The notes under the pieces: model-generated
Databases searched by the model: none
Told to the model about the DNA's origin: nothing
Seen by the model: the letters and a program-made list of their open reading frames with translations, nothing else
Part shown: positions 21,845 through 32,934 of the stretch, in pieces
Layout of the letters: every line of letters starts with the position of its first letter
Numbering within the stretch: the stretch's first letter is position 1
From: Prinia subflava
Lineage: Eukaryota; Chordata; Aves; Passeriformes; Cisticolidae
Length of the DNA stretch: 64,000 nt
Direction of reading: 5' to 3'
NCBI RefSeq assembly: GCF_021018805.1
Contig: NC_086253.1
Span: forward strand, 32,938,083 to 33,002,082
Program-made: the position numbers and the translations under genes

Positions 21845-22604
21845 TGAAAAGAACAGGGCATATGCCTTTATTAATATTCAGCTCTTTATTAAAGTGATCA
21901 GCTCATTATTAAAATCATCAGCAGGATTGCAAAGTCTGATCGGAGTTTTCCACACTACTGCAGCCATCTGAAGGAGCAGGTGCTGTCCCAGTGGATGCTG
22001 AGTCCTTGTTCCCATAGAAACAGCTGGCAGTTCTCTCTGGTCAACCATCAGAAGGCAGAGCACTGGCAGTCAGCTCTTTGCCCTCAGGGAAAAGTTTCAA
22101 GAGTTTCCCATTCTCTCCATCAGTCAGCTCAGCTGGCCAGTTCCCATTCCATTCAGGCTCCTCACAGGTCATGGCCAATCTTCAAACCAGGCCAGGAGGT
22201 GCATCTACTCCCCGCTCAGCCAGGGCACTATCCAATTCTCTTCTGACGAATCCAGCTTTCTGTCCCGGGGTGCAGTATCCCCCAAAAAAACCTCCCAGGA
22301 TCCACGGGGGCGGCCCTGCCCTATCTGCATATCCAAATGCATATGCATTTGTCCTGGTCATAGCCGAAGTTACTCTTGCTAAATGAGGTAGTTACAAAGG
22401 ACAATAGGGCTATCTAGGTGTGGGCAGCTTCTTTTCACATTTCAATTAGGTAGGGAAAAGTTGCCAGGCAACTTTCCTTCAGGGCAGCTCTCCCTGCTCA
22501 GATTGTCTGGGGTGTGGGGGGGTGTTACTCTAGCCAGGAGAGGGTCAGTTGTGGGGTGGTTGTTTTGTTGTTTTGTTTTGGTTTTTTTTTTTTCGTTCAT
22601 AACA
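21845..22604 (-). mobile_element. Solo LTR of the class I-like family, minus strand
   Basis: 760 bp. On the minus strand it starts TGTTATGAACG with an A-run and ends TTCTTTTCA, the same LTR as at 31742-32489 and 39005-39753 with scattered differences. It is flanked by the 4-bp target duplication CTTT (21841-21844 and 22605-22608). The paralogous locus near 28.3 kb lacks it, so it inserted after the tandem duplication of the ELL-like genes. It arose by LTR-LTR recombination of a former provirus. Confidence 0.95.
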
Positions 22605-22741
22605 CTTTCAGAATGCAAACCAGTACCTTGAGGCAGTTCACATCTCAAGGTGAACTGACGGAAAATTGCCTACAAGGTAATCTCCTTAAACCTTGCAATG
22701 GAGCAGGAGAAAAAGTTTTCACCTTTTACCCTCTGAGGAGC

Positions 22742-23050
22742 TGAGTTTTGAAATCTTGTCATCAATTTGAAATCGAAATCTGCAATCCCATTGGGATGGC
22801 AGAACATGGCTCTCATTAAATTGGGAATGTCTTCAGGGTGATAAAACCCTGCCACTGCCCTGGGCAAACACAGCAACAAACTTCACAGGTTCAAGGAATG
22901 AGTTCTTAAAAGTCACTGTGGGATGAAACTGTATCCATGTTGAATTTTCCTCCCTTGACTAGGTTCAAAACCACATTTTTCATGGCTAAAAAGGAAATGT
23001 TCCTGCTTGCATAGTAATAGTAATGCTTGCATAAATCAGCAACAGCCTGT
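22742..23050 (-). other. Well-conserved block shared with 28440-28760
   Basis: This stretch is much more alike between the two tandem copies than the neighbouring exons are. On the minus strand it contains an open frame with F-Y-H-P-E-D-I-P-N-L-M-R-A-M and may end at a splice-like A-G-G|GTAAAA. It does not match ELL at this place. It could be an unrecognised exon, a mobile element or a gene-conversion patch. Confidence 0.5.
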
Positions 23051-23737
23051 GTGAATGGGGAATACTTCAAAAGGAAGGAAGGAAGGAGCTGCTGCATCCT
23101 TCAGTGGGTGTACATCTTATGAATGGCTAAGAGAAAAAAATACCAGTGGACCTTAACTCCAAGGAGTACTGGAAATATCTCTAGTTTAAACAGGTAAGTG
23201 TTGGATTATACTTTTTTCTGACTTAGAGATGGGGCAACTGAGAAGCGTTTTAAAAACTTGTATTCTATTCTCAGTCTCATGTGAAGGGTGAGACAATACA
23301 GATGTTATAATTCACGCCATCACAATCAGAAGGTAACTATTAGTTAATTACAATATATTATAAGCGTTCCTTGGCTTATCAGCTTTTGCTACACAATGCT
23401 GTTGATGCCTTAAAGCTAATCATCTAAAATTACCCCTACTACAATGCACTTTTCATAGTTCTATTTTTCCAAAGTATCTAGTCTTATTTGCAAGGCCAGC
23501 CTTTGATTCTTGTTTCTAGTTCCATTTCTCTCTCAACAATGTCTGTCCTATGCCACGGCACTTCTAGGTCAGCATTTCTTATCTCAAAGTTTGCATATAG
23601 ATGCATATTACGTGAGCCTTCTGTTAGGCTTTGAGAATTCTCTACAAATCTATGTCTCACAGGTAAAGAAGCAGTAAAATTATGAACAGCAGAATAGCAT
23701 GATGGAAGAATTGCTGGCACAAACTCCACAATCTCGC

Positions 23738-23805
23738 CTGCTGAAGGATCTGTCCAAGACAATCTTTGTCCTTTTGCCTGACTCTGTCTTTAAATTAGTT
23801 AAGAA
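23738..23805 (-). pseudogene. ELL2-like: ELL2-like copy B, truncated first recognisable exon
   Basis: The end reads Q-K-D-K-x-x-L-G-x-I-L-Q-Q, as in ELL/ELL2 before the V-A-N exon. The donor is GC instead of GT, and the frame is broken a few codons upstream. Similarity to ELL ends near 23805, so the copy is truncated there. Confidence 0.6.
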
Positions 23806-23984
23806 TTCGATGACTCATTTTTGGATTATGATTTTTTTAAGGTCATTTTAAAATTGAGTTTAGTTATTATATGAATAGGGTTTAATTGTTAAGTTAAAAG
23901 TGACATGAATATTGTTTTTATGTAGAAAACACTTGTGTTTATTAGTAAATTTTTTTCTTTAGGTAGAGTTAGGATGTGCTTAGG

Positions 23985-24215
23985 GTATTTAACAACACCA
24001 GAGGCATGGGATGCCATCCAGAGGGACCAGGATGAGCTCAGGAAGTGGGGCCCTGGGAACCTCATCAGCTTCAACAAGGCCAAGGGCAAAGTGCTGCATT
24101 TTTGGGATTGGGACATCCCCTGCCACCAAGACAGGCTGGGGGATGAAGATGGGGATGACTTGGAGGTGCTGGTGGATGAGAGGTTGGCCATGTCTAAAAG
24201 CCATAGAGATCTCCA
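23985..24215 (+). mobile_element. CR1-like LINE fragment (RT C-terminal region)
   Basis: The plus frame contains N-L-I-S-F-N-K-A-K and a later L-E-V-L-V-D-E-R-L-x-M-S, the pattern of the CR1 reverse transcriptase end. Homologous to 30013-30220, consistent with the tandem duplication. Confidence 0.7.
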
Positions 24216-24420
24216 GTAAGAAATGAAATGGAAGCATAACTAAAAGTGGCCCATCAGGTTTAACATCCTTGGCACTTTGATTGCGTGGCTCCTTTTTTGC
24301 CTACATCAGCCACTCTCTGCTCATCTCTTTGGCGTTGTTCATGGCAAGCCTTTTATCAAAATCCAAAGGGTGGGATTTTTTCACCCTGTCTAATTGTTTT
24401 CTCACCTTTGGACTTAGGAG

Positions 24421-24675
24421 TCATCCCCTGCACCCTGGCAGGCACAAGGATTCCCGTAGGAGTCCGAATTTTATTTTTTGGTGCACCTCAGGGGTGGAGA
24501 TGGAAATGGAGCTGACATTTGGAGGCAGGTTCGAAGTGGAAAAGAATGTGGAAGGGAGGACCAAGAAAGAAGGGGAGTGGCCACCAGCTGCTGGCTGGAC
24601 ATCACTGAGCTTTTGGTCAATCCTCTGCTTCTTGCTCATCACAGGAATGATCAAGTCCGAAGCCAGAGGCCGTTT
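24421..24675 (-). pseudogene. ELL2-like: ELL2-like copy A, K-K-x-R-I exon
   Basis: A TTTGCAG acceptor precedes 24675. The open frame has S-D-L-I-I-P-V-M-S-K-K-Q-R-I and then K-L-S-D, the ELL/ELL2 pattern, followed by a Ser/Pro-rich part with S-T-P-E. It runs to a stop at 24421 with no firm donor. Confidence 0.78.
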
Positions 24676-24799
24676 CTGCAAAGATGTTTATAATTAGTTT
24701 TGCTCTCATGCTGGAAAAGCAGGATTTCTGAACTGGCAATTGTTGAAAACACACCTTTCTTACCTAAAACCGCCTGTCAAACAAAGAGGTGCTACAGCT

Positions 24800-25639
24800 A
24801 AATATGTTCTCTATTTCCTTCCTGCTTTCTCACCTGACGATTCAGAAAGTCCTTCTAGTGTGTAGCTGAAAGGCTTTGGGAGAAAGACAGTCCCTGCACA
24901 GCTCTATCAAAGGCTTCCCCAAAATGGGGAGCCCAGACTAGTTTTATCTAGCTCCCTGTTTCTGCTTAGACACACCAGGAAAACACTCAGCTCTTGCTGT
25001 CACACACCCACACAGTTCACAAAAGCAGCCCCAAGAAGCCGCCAGTGTGGTGCTGATCACAGCGTGTCCGGTGCAGAGATGGTAACAACAGAGTAGCCCC
25101 AGTCTGGCTGCAGGTGTCATTCCTGCTGTTCTCCAGAGGAAACACTGGATCACAGCCTCTTGCCTGTGGAGCATACACTGCTCCCATCCAGGCACACCAG
25201 CAGCTTAGAGCAGGAGTGCCAGACACAGCTCTGTGCCAGCCTGCTGACAGAAATCCTGTGGGCATGGAGGCAGGTTGGGAGAGGTTGTGGGACCTGCAGC
25301 ATGTCCTGCTCTGGGTGGAACAGAGCTAGGGAAAAACAGAGCTGTGTCCTTCTTCCTCTATTTAAAGAGAATTCTTTCAGGTTCATAAACTATACCTTTT
25401 AGTCAGTGTTTTCCAAGCTTCTTTCAACAGCTTTGCCTTGTCCTCTTGTATTGGTCAGAAAAGAGGCCATCTCTTGATTTTAAGCCAGACAAGTCAGAGG
25501 TATTCCCTGGTGATTCAGAGTCCCCTCCTCACACATGGCATACCCTGAATCAAAATGGGGGCCTAAATGCTGCCTAGGGCAGAAAAACAAGATTTCTACA
25601 AATGCATCGCTGTCAAGCTCTTCATGGGTTTAGGGTCTT
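24800..25639. other. Intron-like DNA of ELL2-like copy A
   Basis: Partly paralogous to 18600-18800. Several short frames on both strands have no family features. Confidence 0.4.
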
Positions 25640-26440
25640 AAAAGGCCAAGAACATTTTCTGGTTATTACAAAGTTGTTTATTACAAAAATGCATCAGTCT
25701 TGAAGGCAAGAGTTCTAAGCATGTGGTCTTACTAAAAGTTATAAGGCTTAAAGTCCCAGTGGGGCATAACAGCAAATTGACAGAGAGTCCCAGCCATGGG
25801 GGCAAAGCAGATACACGAGGACTTCCAGTCACGGGGAAAGGCAGCTTGACAAGGGGTTCCAGCCACAAGGAACAGCGGGTTGGCAAGGAGTCCCAGCCAT
25901 GGGGAAAGGCAGATTCCCTACCCAAATTCCCATCCTGAGAAGCGTTCTCTGCAGCGGCGGCCGGAAGGGCAGAAGCTGCTGCCATAGCAGCGGCAGCAGC
26001 AGCAGCAGCAGAAAGGGCAGAAGCACCCCCCAGGTAATAATACCTGAAAAGTCCTGGATGGCTCCCTGGCAACGGCTCCCTGGCAAAGCCCTGTTTTCTC
26101 TTGTTGTAGATGGCAGCAGAATGGACCAATCAATCGAAGGATCGACGGATCAATGCCATTGCCCCCAAAACGGGGGATTTTTAACCATAAACCATAAATG
26201 CATATTCACATCCCTATCTATAGGTTACCCAATCAGCTAAGAACACAACTCTAAAGCATTCTTTCTACACCAGTCTAAACCTACTTTTGAAAGTACGTGA
26301 AACTACAAAAAACTACAAAGCATGGTATCAAAACCTAGGCATATAGCGTATCTATTAACATAAAAACTCTATCATATACCGTATCTATTAATGTAAAAAG
26401 TTCTATCTCATTCACGTAAAAATTGTACCCGCGCCACAAT
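25640..26440 (-). mobile_element. Possible solo LTR
   Basis: Minus-strand AATAAA at 25677-25682 near the left end, a GC-rich part with a CAG-type run (25990-26030), degenerate repeats around 25770-25910, and a repeated element near 26330-26410 resembling a U3 duplication. No target duplication found, so low confidence. Confidence 0.3.
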
Positions 26441-27053
26441 GTCCGGTGTTCTACTTTATTTTTGTTATGTCTAAAGCTAAGTTACCAGGCCTTAGGTCTC
26501 GGGACCTTGTGCTGGCTGACAGATGCTTAAGGCACTGAGAGTGTATTGACTATAAACTAAAATCTAAACTTCCACCTCGCATGGTGTACGTGGCTTAACC
26601 TGTTTTAATTTCTCTAAAGGCTTTAATTCAGTCCCTGCATTTCTCTCTCCCCAGGGAACCTGTGCGGCATGCACTCAAACACATCGCTACTGTAATTTGC
26701 CCTTATTCTAGACTTCCCTAAGATTTCTATTCAAAGAGTAGCACTGGGATGCCCATACATAGTTTAGGTACTCGAGCTGCCAGGTCATCAAGAACCCTGC
26801 CCAGGCACAGCCAGGTACCAAAACCATGTACACATCTCGTCCTTAGCAGAGCTTCCTATGCACCCTGAGAAACGAGTCATGTGTGCAAGCTGGTTGCAGC
26901 CTTTGACATTGCAACCATCTTGAAAAGTGTACAGGAATCCCATTAGAAGTGCATGCTTCAGGTTTTTATAAGATAAGGACAGCTTTGACACCAAGAGCAA
27001 GTGGGAAAAAAACACAATATGTGATAGAGAATGTTGAAAAATGCACAAATTAC
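26441..27053. other. Intron-like DNA of ELL2-like copy A
   Basis: No feature seen. Confidence 0.4.
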
Positions 27054-27144
27054 CTGAGCAGTTCTCGGTGGAGTATCTCTTTTAGAAGGTCCCAGAGGTG
27101 ATGCTTGGCTGGTGCTGGTGTCATTCTGAGTGGGAGCTGTTTTT
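27054..27144 (-). pseudogene. ELL2-like: ELL2-like copy A, 91-bp exon
   Basis: TTCTTACAG acceptor and GTAATT donor. Open frame, Ser/Thr/Pro-rich, with the same length and phase as 20301-20391. Confidence 0.75.
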
Positions 27145-27276
27145 CTGTAAGAATGGTCCAGCATTTCAGGGCACAAGGCAAAAATATCAACTGTCATAGT
27201 TCTTTCCTCACAGGGAAAACGGATCTTCATTTCCCAGAGAGTTTTCTGAAAAGGCTGTTGTCCTGACTGAACTTAC

Positions 27277-27398
27277 TGAAAAAGGGTCTCCAATGTCTGT
27301 CTACCGCTTTCACTGTAGCCAGGCCAATCTTCCTGAATGTCTTTAAAGAAATGTTCTTCCAGACTCAAAGAATTCTCATTTTCATCCAGGTTGGCTAC
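27277..27398 (-). pseudogene. ELL2-like: ELL2-like copy A, V-A-N-L exon
   Basis: CCCATAG acceptor and GTAAGT donor. The frame has V-A-N-L-D, S-F-S-L-E-E-H-F-F-K-D and D-W-P-G-Y-S-E, a strong ELL match. It is 122 bp against 125 bp in copy B and ends differently from the L-S-R of the family. Confidence 0.85.
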
Positions 27399-28295
27399 CT
27401 ATGGGCAGACATTTGAAACAGAAATGTTCATTACACCTAAATGCAGACCACAGATGTACAACTGGTAAAGCTAAGCTGAGGCAAAGCTGAAAAGAAAATC
27501 CTGCACCAGTTTTCCAGGCCTTTTGTTTGATGTGAAGAACAAAGCAGCTGTCATGTGAGAAGCAGCAATATTAAACAAGTGTGGTCCCTTTGGGCGGTAG
27601 AAATTCAGGTGTAAGTAAATCCCAAACTGCTGCAAGCACAGAGGAAATGTACACTACGAAAACCTCTGCCTGCACCAGGCATCCAGGTTGTTTGGTCTCT
27701 GATACAGCCTTGAGAGTCAAGGTGCACTACACCACAACTCAGTCTTCACCATTTCAAATACATGGAGAAGCCAAGTTTTTCCTTTCTGTTTCCTTTTCTT
27801 TTGAGTAAGACCTGAGGAACACCATCTCCATTGGCAAATCCATCTTTTTCCACCCTCAGGAGGACACCTGCTGCCCTCTTGTTTCACCCAGCTACATTGC
27901 CAGGACAGAGCACAGCCTGGGCCTGTAACAGGGCGTGTTTTCATCATGCCATGAAGCACCACAAGATGCTGGCATTTGTCTCCACAAACAAAACTGCTTT
28001 CTTTCTCAAGTGCTGCACAGAGGAAGCTACAGCTTCCTATGGAAGAGTTGTAGGTGATAACCTACCTAGAGCAGCTACACTTCAACAGCTTAAAAGGAAC
28101 AAAGATACCCAGCATCAGGAATTCACTTCTTAAAAGCAGAACTAAGGTCATGTTGGAAGAGAAGGAAGGCTGTGCGTATAAGATTTCAGCAAGTTCATGC
28201 TACTGGTTTTTCATGTATAGCAAAAAAATGACACCACCTCCCGAGGAAAGTTCAGAAAAATGTCAGTGATAGTTTTCAGGATGTAATGCTGTTCA

Positions 28296-28312
28296 CACAG
28301 GCTTTTCAGAAT
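28296..28312. other. Paralogous empty site of the solo LTR
   Basis: Sequence on both sides of the solo LTR in copy B (cacacag... and ...tcagaatgcaaacc) is continuous here, with a single CTTT. Confidence 0.85.
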
Positions 28313-28439
28313 GCAAACCAGTACCTTGAGGTAGTTCACTCTGCAAACAAGAAAGTACTCCTTCCAAACTTCTGTAAACATTTACAAGAATGAAGGGAAA
28401 GGGAGAAACCTTTTTCACCTTTTACCCTCTGAGCAGCTG

Positions 28440-28760
28440 AGCTTTGAAATCTTATCATCAACTTGAAATCAAAATCTACAATCCCATTGGGATGGCAGAA
28501 CATGGCTCTCATTAAATTGGGAATGTCTTCAGGGTGATAAAACCCTGCCACTGCCCTGGGCAAACACAGCAACAAACTTCACAGGTTCAAGGAATGAGTT
28601 CTTAAAAGTCACTGTGGGATGAAACTGTATCCATGTTGAATTTTCCTCCCTTGACTAGGTTCAAAACCACATTTTTCATGGCTAAAAAGGAAATGTTCCT
28701 GCTTGCATAGTAATGCTTCCATAATTCAGCAAGGTCCTACATGGACTGGGAATATTTAAA
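28440..28760 (-). other. Well-conserved block shared with 22742-23050
   Basis: Nearly the same sequence as in copy B, with the same minus-strand frame. See the copy B entry for what it could be. Confidence 0.5.
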
Positions 28761-29448
28761 AAGGAGGGAGAGAGCAACTGCATCCCTCAATCGATGTGAA
28801 TCATAGGAATGGCTGTGATAAAGAAATACCAACAGAACTAAAAGGAGAACTGGAAGAGTTACTGAATAGTAACTGGTGCCAAGGAAGATGAAGACTCAAT
28901 CCACGCGAGACAAAGAAACTCTGTGCTCAAAGTTCAGCCATCACCTCTATCATGTAGGATTTGCCTGGAACACCCTTCCCTGGAAGGCAATCCACACAGA
29001 TCCCAGCAGCAGACAAGTACCACTGAGAAGCCACCAACTCCATTCAAATGAAATACTGCCCTATGCAGTTACCAAATTTGTCTCCTCACATGTTTGTCCG
29101 AGGAAATTTTAAGTACTGCAACAAACTGTTTCACCCTGAAAAGCTACTCCATGAAGCAGTTAAACAGTTCAAGGGAAGGAGAGAGGATGAAATACGGCAT
29201 GAGAAGCATTAGCATTACAAAGAGTTTATCATTGCCAGCTATTCTAGCAAAACAACAACAATACCCCAAAAGTTTTGAAGGTTTCTTTTCTCTTCCCACA
29301 TGGACTTACAGTTGGGGGGAAACTGGGTAAAGCTGATGGGAAAACTTAAACAATGAACATTTGCTAAGCCTCTGGTTAGTTTCTAATTGAAACCCTGAAG
29401 TAAGACAGCTAAGAGGTAGCATTGCTGGCACCAGTTCCAGGATCTCAC

Positions 29449-29661
29449 CTCCTGAAGGATCTTTCCAAGGATCTTTCTTGCCCTTCTCCACAACTCCCTC
29501 TCTCTGTAAGCAGGCAAGTAGCTCTGGCTTCTTGTAACTCTTCAGAGCCAGTAAATGAATCAGCCTGTCTCTGACTGCTCGTTGAGAAACAGTGCAGAAA
29601 AGTCTCGGGAAGAATTTTGCAGGGTTCATGGGCATTGTTCTCTTCCTCCCAGGCACAAGAT
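29449..29661 (-). pseudogene. ELL2-like: ELL2-like copy A, exon for the end of the N-terminal domain
   Basis: CTCCAG acceptor and GTGAGA donor. The frame reads G-R-K-R-T-M-P-M-N-P-A, then R-D-R-L-I-H-L-L-A-L-K and K-K-P-E-L-L-A, an unmistakable ELL/ELL2 signature. A 2-bp deletion relative to copy B, at about 29480, shifts the last codons out of frame. Confidence 0.87.
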
Positions 29662-29989
29662 CTGGAGAGCTGTGTGAGGCTCTGCTAAGCTCTAGTATTT
29701 TAACTTCAGTAAAGGAGAAACAGAAAAGGATTTGTCAAATGGAGGGTTGGGAGAAGGCAAGGAAGGTGATTCAAAAGGATGTACCAAGACTGTTGAAACT
29801 CTATTTGTTCAGCAGTTATAGATCAGTAAGAATCCAAACAGTAAAGCATTAAGAAGAAACAGTCATTGAAAAAACCTAGTAATGCAGTGATACTGGAGGG
29901 GAGGTTTTAATATACATTCTTTATATGCATGATGTTTTTAGATGATTTCCCCACTTTGTAAGCTCAAGCCCTGAGCTATGTCAAGAATG

Positions 29990-30300
29990 GCATGGACAGT
30001 GGGATGAAGTGCACTCTGGGCAAGTTTGCCAACACCAGAGGCATGGCATGCCATCCAGAAGGACATGGAGAACCTTGGGAAGTAGGGCCCTGGGAACCTC
30101 ATCAGATTCAACAAGGCCAAGTCGAAGTGCTGCATCTTTGGGCTTGAGACCTGCCCTGGCACTAAGGCAGGCTGGAGGACGAAGGTGGGGAGGATTTGAG
30201 GGTGCTGGTGGATGAGAGGCTGGGCATGACCTGGCAACGTGTGCTGGCAGCCCCGAAAGGCAACCGTGTCCTGCGCTGCATCAGGGGAAGTGTGGCCAGC
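29990..30300 (+). mobile_element. CR1-like LINE fragment
   Basis: Contains the CR1 words for F-N-K-A-K, G-V-L-V-D-E-R-L and the GTGTGCTGGCAGCC...AACCGTGTCCTG segment. Homologous to 23985-24215. Confidence 0.75.
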
Positions 30301-30759
30301 AGGTCGAGGGAGGGGATATGACACGCTGGGCTCTGTTTTGAAACCAAGAACTCGTGCTTGGTGGTTGGTGGAAACTTCACAAGTATTGGTGAGAAATCTG
30401 GGAACTTTATCTCTTCCATCAGACACATAGAGACTGACCTTCCTTTACATGCTCCTTCAACCTCTCAATGTAAGTCAAAATTTTAATGCCACTCTCCACT
30501 TCCTGTTCCTTGGAACATGCATCTCTGATATTCGCCTGCAAACCTATTTGCACAAACATCATACAGTTCAATTATTCAGAACACTGTGAACTTGCCAGTT
30601 GCCAAGTGAAGGCGCTACTAATGTTTTGAGACGTTAAATCCAATGTAAATACAGAAACTTCCCACAGCATTCGAGCAAAACACCTCCTAAAACCATACTC
30701 CTGAATGATTTCTAAAAACAATTACCTGAAACCATAATTAAGCATTAACATGAAAATTA

Positions 30760-30962
30760 GGTCAGAGTTCTTCACCCAGAGGGTGGTCAGGCATTGGCAC
30801 AGGCTCCCCAAAAGACTGCTCATGGCATCAAGTCCACCAAAGCTCAGGAAGCATTTGGACAAGGTTCACAGGCACATGGTGTGAGTTCTGGGGGCAGAGC
30901 TGGACTTGTGTAGCCTTGTGGATACCTTCCAATTCAGCAGATTCTCTGATTCTGTGACAAAG
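30760..30962 (+). mobile_element. CR1 LINE fragment, 3' end
   Basis: Matches the CR1 3' region (GAGGGTGGTCAGGCATTGG, AGGAAGCATTTGGACAAGG, CAGGCACATGGTGTGA) and ends with the terminal GATTCTCTGATTCTGTGA-type repeat. Confidence 0.85.
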
Positions 30963-31737
30963 CCCAGTCCTTAACTGATACTGCATGGAGCATGTTGCAA
31001 AGGCACCCTGTACCCTACCAGCAAGCAGACCTGTCTCACCTGAGTTTCTCAGTGCCAGCCCAAAGCAAAAGTGGCCCCAAGTTCCACAATTGTATTACTA
31101 CTGTCAGTCCTCAGACCCCAGTTACTCAGTGTTAAATATTCCCTTAGGATCTATGTAAACCATCACCAAGAATCACATAAATCATCATTCAAATGTGAAA
31201 CAGATCTTTGCAAAGAGAAAACCTGAAGTTTACTTTTGTCTCTCCAAAAAGTCATGAGGATGCTGCCTTAAAGTGCTCTGCACCGAGCTAAGGCAGAGCA
31301 AGAGCTGCACCTTCAGTGGCAGGGATGTCCCTGCAGGCATGTGACTGCAGCCACAGCCAGCTGAGAGCCCATTTATCTCAGGGCAGCTGGCTGTATCTGG
31401 CTCAGCTCACTGCTGCAGGCAGCACACTGAGTGCCTGTAAGGGGAACCTCCACCTCATGTCTGCCTGAGCCAGGCTCCTTGGGGAAACAGTACTCAGAAC
31501 AGATTAATAGAAAATGACACCACCTAAGCACCTTGTGCTTTGTGGGAAATGATGGAATCAGTGGGGAGAATGACATCATTGCTTTCACTTTCCTTGAAAA
31601 GAACCTACTGTAGCAACCATCCCTCATTAATGACCAAGACAAAAAATTCAATCAAGCAGGTTTCCATACTGACCTTATGAAATTCTACGTGCGACTTCCT
31701 CATGGTCATTTTTTGTCAAATTCCAATGAAGTTGAAG
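30963..31737. other. Non-coding DNA
   Basis: No exon or repeat recognised between the CR1 tail and the class I-like provirus. Confidence 0.45.
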
Positions 31738-31741
31738 GAAG

Positions 31742-32489
31742 TGTTATGAACGAAAAAAAAAAAAAAAAAAAACAACCACCCCACAACTGACCCTCTCCTG
31801 GCTAGAGTAACACCCCCCACACCCCAGACAATCTGAGCAGGGAGAGCTGCCCTGAAGGAAAGTTGCCTGGCAACTTTTCCCTACCTAATTGAAATGTGAA
31901 AAGAAGCTGCCCACACCTAGATAGCCCTATTGTCCTTTGTAACTACCTCATTTAGCAAGAGTAACTTCGGCTATGACCAGGACAAATGCATATGCATTTG
32001 GATATGCAGATAGGGCAGGGCCGCCCCCGTGGATCCTGGGAGGTTTTTTTGGGGGATACTGCACCCCGGGACAAGAAGCTGGATTCGTCAGAAGAGAATG
32101 GGATAGTGCCCTGGCTGAGCGGGGAGTAGATGCACCTCCTGGCCTGGTTTGAAGATTGGCCATGACCTGTGAGGAGCCTGAATGGGATGGGAACCGGCCA
32201 GCTGAGCTGACTGATGTAGAGAATGGGAAACTCTTGAAACTTTTCCCTGAGGGCAAAGAGCTGACTGCCAGTGCTCTGCCTTCTGATGGTTGACCAGAGA
32301 GAACTGCCAGCTGTTTCTATGGGAACAAGGACTCAGCATCCACTGGGACAGCACCTGCTCCTTCAGATGGCTGCAGTAGTGTGGAAAACTCCGATCAGAC
32401 TTTGCAATCCTGCTGATGATTTTAATAATGAGCTGATCACTTTAATAAAGAGCTGAATATTAATAAAGGCATATGCCCTGTTCTTTTCA
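31742..32489 (+). repeat. 5' LTR of the class I-like provirus
   Basis: Starts TGTTATGAACG followed by an A-run and ends GTTCTTTTCA. It contains AATAAA-type signals near 32448-32468. By eye it differs from the 3' LTR at about one base plus A-run length. Confidence 0.95.
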
Positions 32490-32491
32490 AT

Positions 32492-32509
32492 TGGGAGCTC
32501 GTCCGGGAT
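32492..32509 (+). other. Primer binding site, tRNA-Pro-like
   Basis: Two bases after the 5' LTR the sequence reads TGGGAGCTCGTCCGGGAT, one base from the proline-tRNA site used by many gammaretroviruses. Confidence 0.85.
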
Positions 32510-32934
32510 AGCCACGCCCACAAAGGACCACCCCCGAAGAAGACGATCATCTGCTTCGAGGGATCCTTGGGAATCGCTGGCTACCCCCGGACCTTGGCAT
32601 CAGCATGGGACCAAGCAGCACAGAAGAACGCAGGATCGGCCCTGGGATCATCGTGAGACCAAGCAAAGCAGAAGAACGCCAGATGGGTGAGATAAATCCG
32701 TGGCGGAAATGAGAGGCGAGTGAATGAGTGCTTGAGTGAGATGGGGGCCGGCAGCTCGGACCCCCAGAGCGAGAGTGGACCCCCTAGTATCGCGTTTCCG
32801 GTCTCCCGAGAGGGTGCTGGCCGAGAACGGGCGGGAAGTGAATGGCATAGAAGAGTGACTGAGGCGCCTCCTTGGGGGAGGGCCCCATCGAGCGTGCAAA
32901 GGCTCAAAGGCGCTTGAGGTGTGAGGTAAGATCC
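32510..32934 (+). other. Provirus leader
   Basis: GC-rich untranslated leader between primer site and repeats. Minus-strand frames here and across the next repeats are by-products of repetition. Confidence 0.6.

Larger units (their letters stand above)
10411..23805 (-). pseudogene. ELL2-like: ELL2-like elongation factor gene, downstream copy (B), decayed
   Basis: Seven segments on the minus strand match, in order, pieces of ELL/ELL2, a subunit of RNA polymerase II super elongation complexes: the end of the conserved N-terminal domain (23.7 kb), the V-A-N-L-N exon (20.8 kb), the S-R-K exon (20.3 kb), the K-K-x-R-I exon (18.3 kb) and the occludin/ELL domain (11.3, 10.7 and 10.5 kb). Damage includes a stop at 18344-18346, a stop at 10495-10497, a GC in place of the GT donor at 23736-23737, and a frameshift near 11140. 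The N-terminus is missing: the copy starts inside an exon at about 23.8 kb. A whole class II provirus (11595-15579) and a solo LTR sit in it. Some exons remain open, so residual transcription is possible. Confidence 0.72.
24421..29661 (-). pseudogene. ELL2-like: ELL2-like elongation factor gene, upstream copy (A), decayed and truncated
   Basis: Four exons on the minus strand correspond to ELL/ELL2 from the end of the N-terminal domain to the K-K-x-R-I region: 29449-29661, 27277-27398, 27054-27144 and 24421-24675. Each has a partner in copy B about 5.7-6.8 kb to the left, with similar introns, so the two are a tandem duplication. The first exon carries a 2-bp deletion relative to copy B. The occludin/ELL domain exons are absent on its 3' side, where copy B begins, so the gene is truncated at both ends. 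It might still be transcribed, but a functional ELL protein is unlikely. Confidence 0.72.

Noticed and set aside
31948..32354. Repeated 88- and 102-codon frames at three places (also 22078-22386 and 39212-39618)
   Set aside because: They are antisense frames in the three copies of the same LTR.
15229..32509. tRNA genes
   Set aside because: The short tRNA-like matches are retroviral primer binding sites next to LTRs; no cloverleaf was found in the window.
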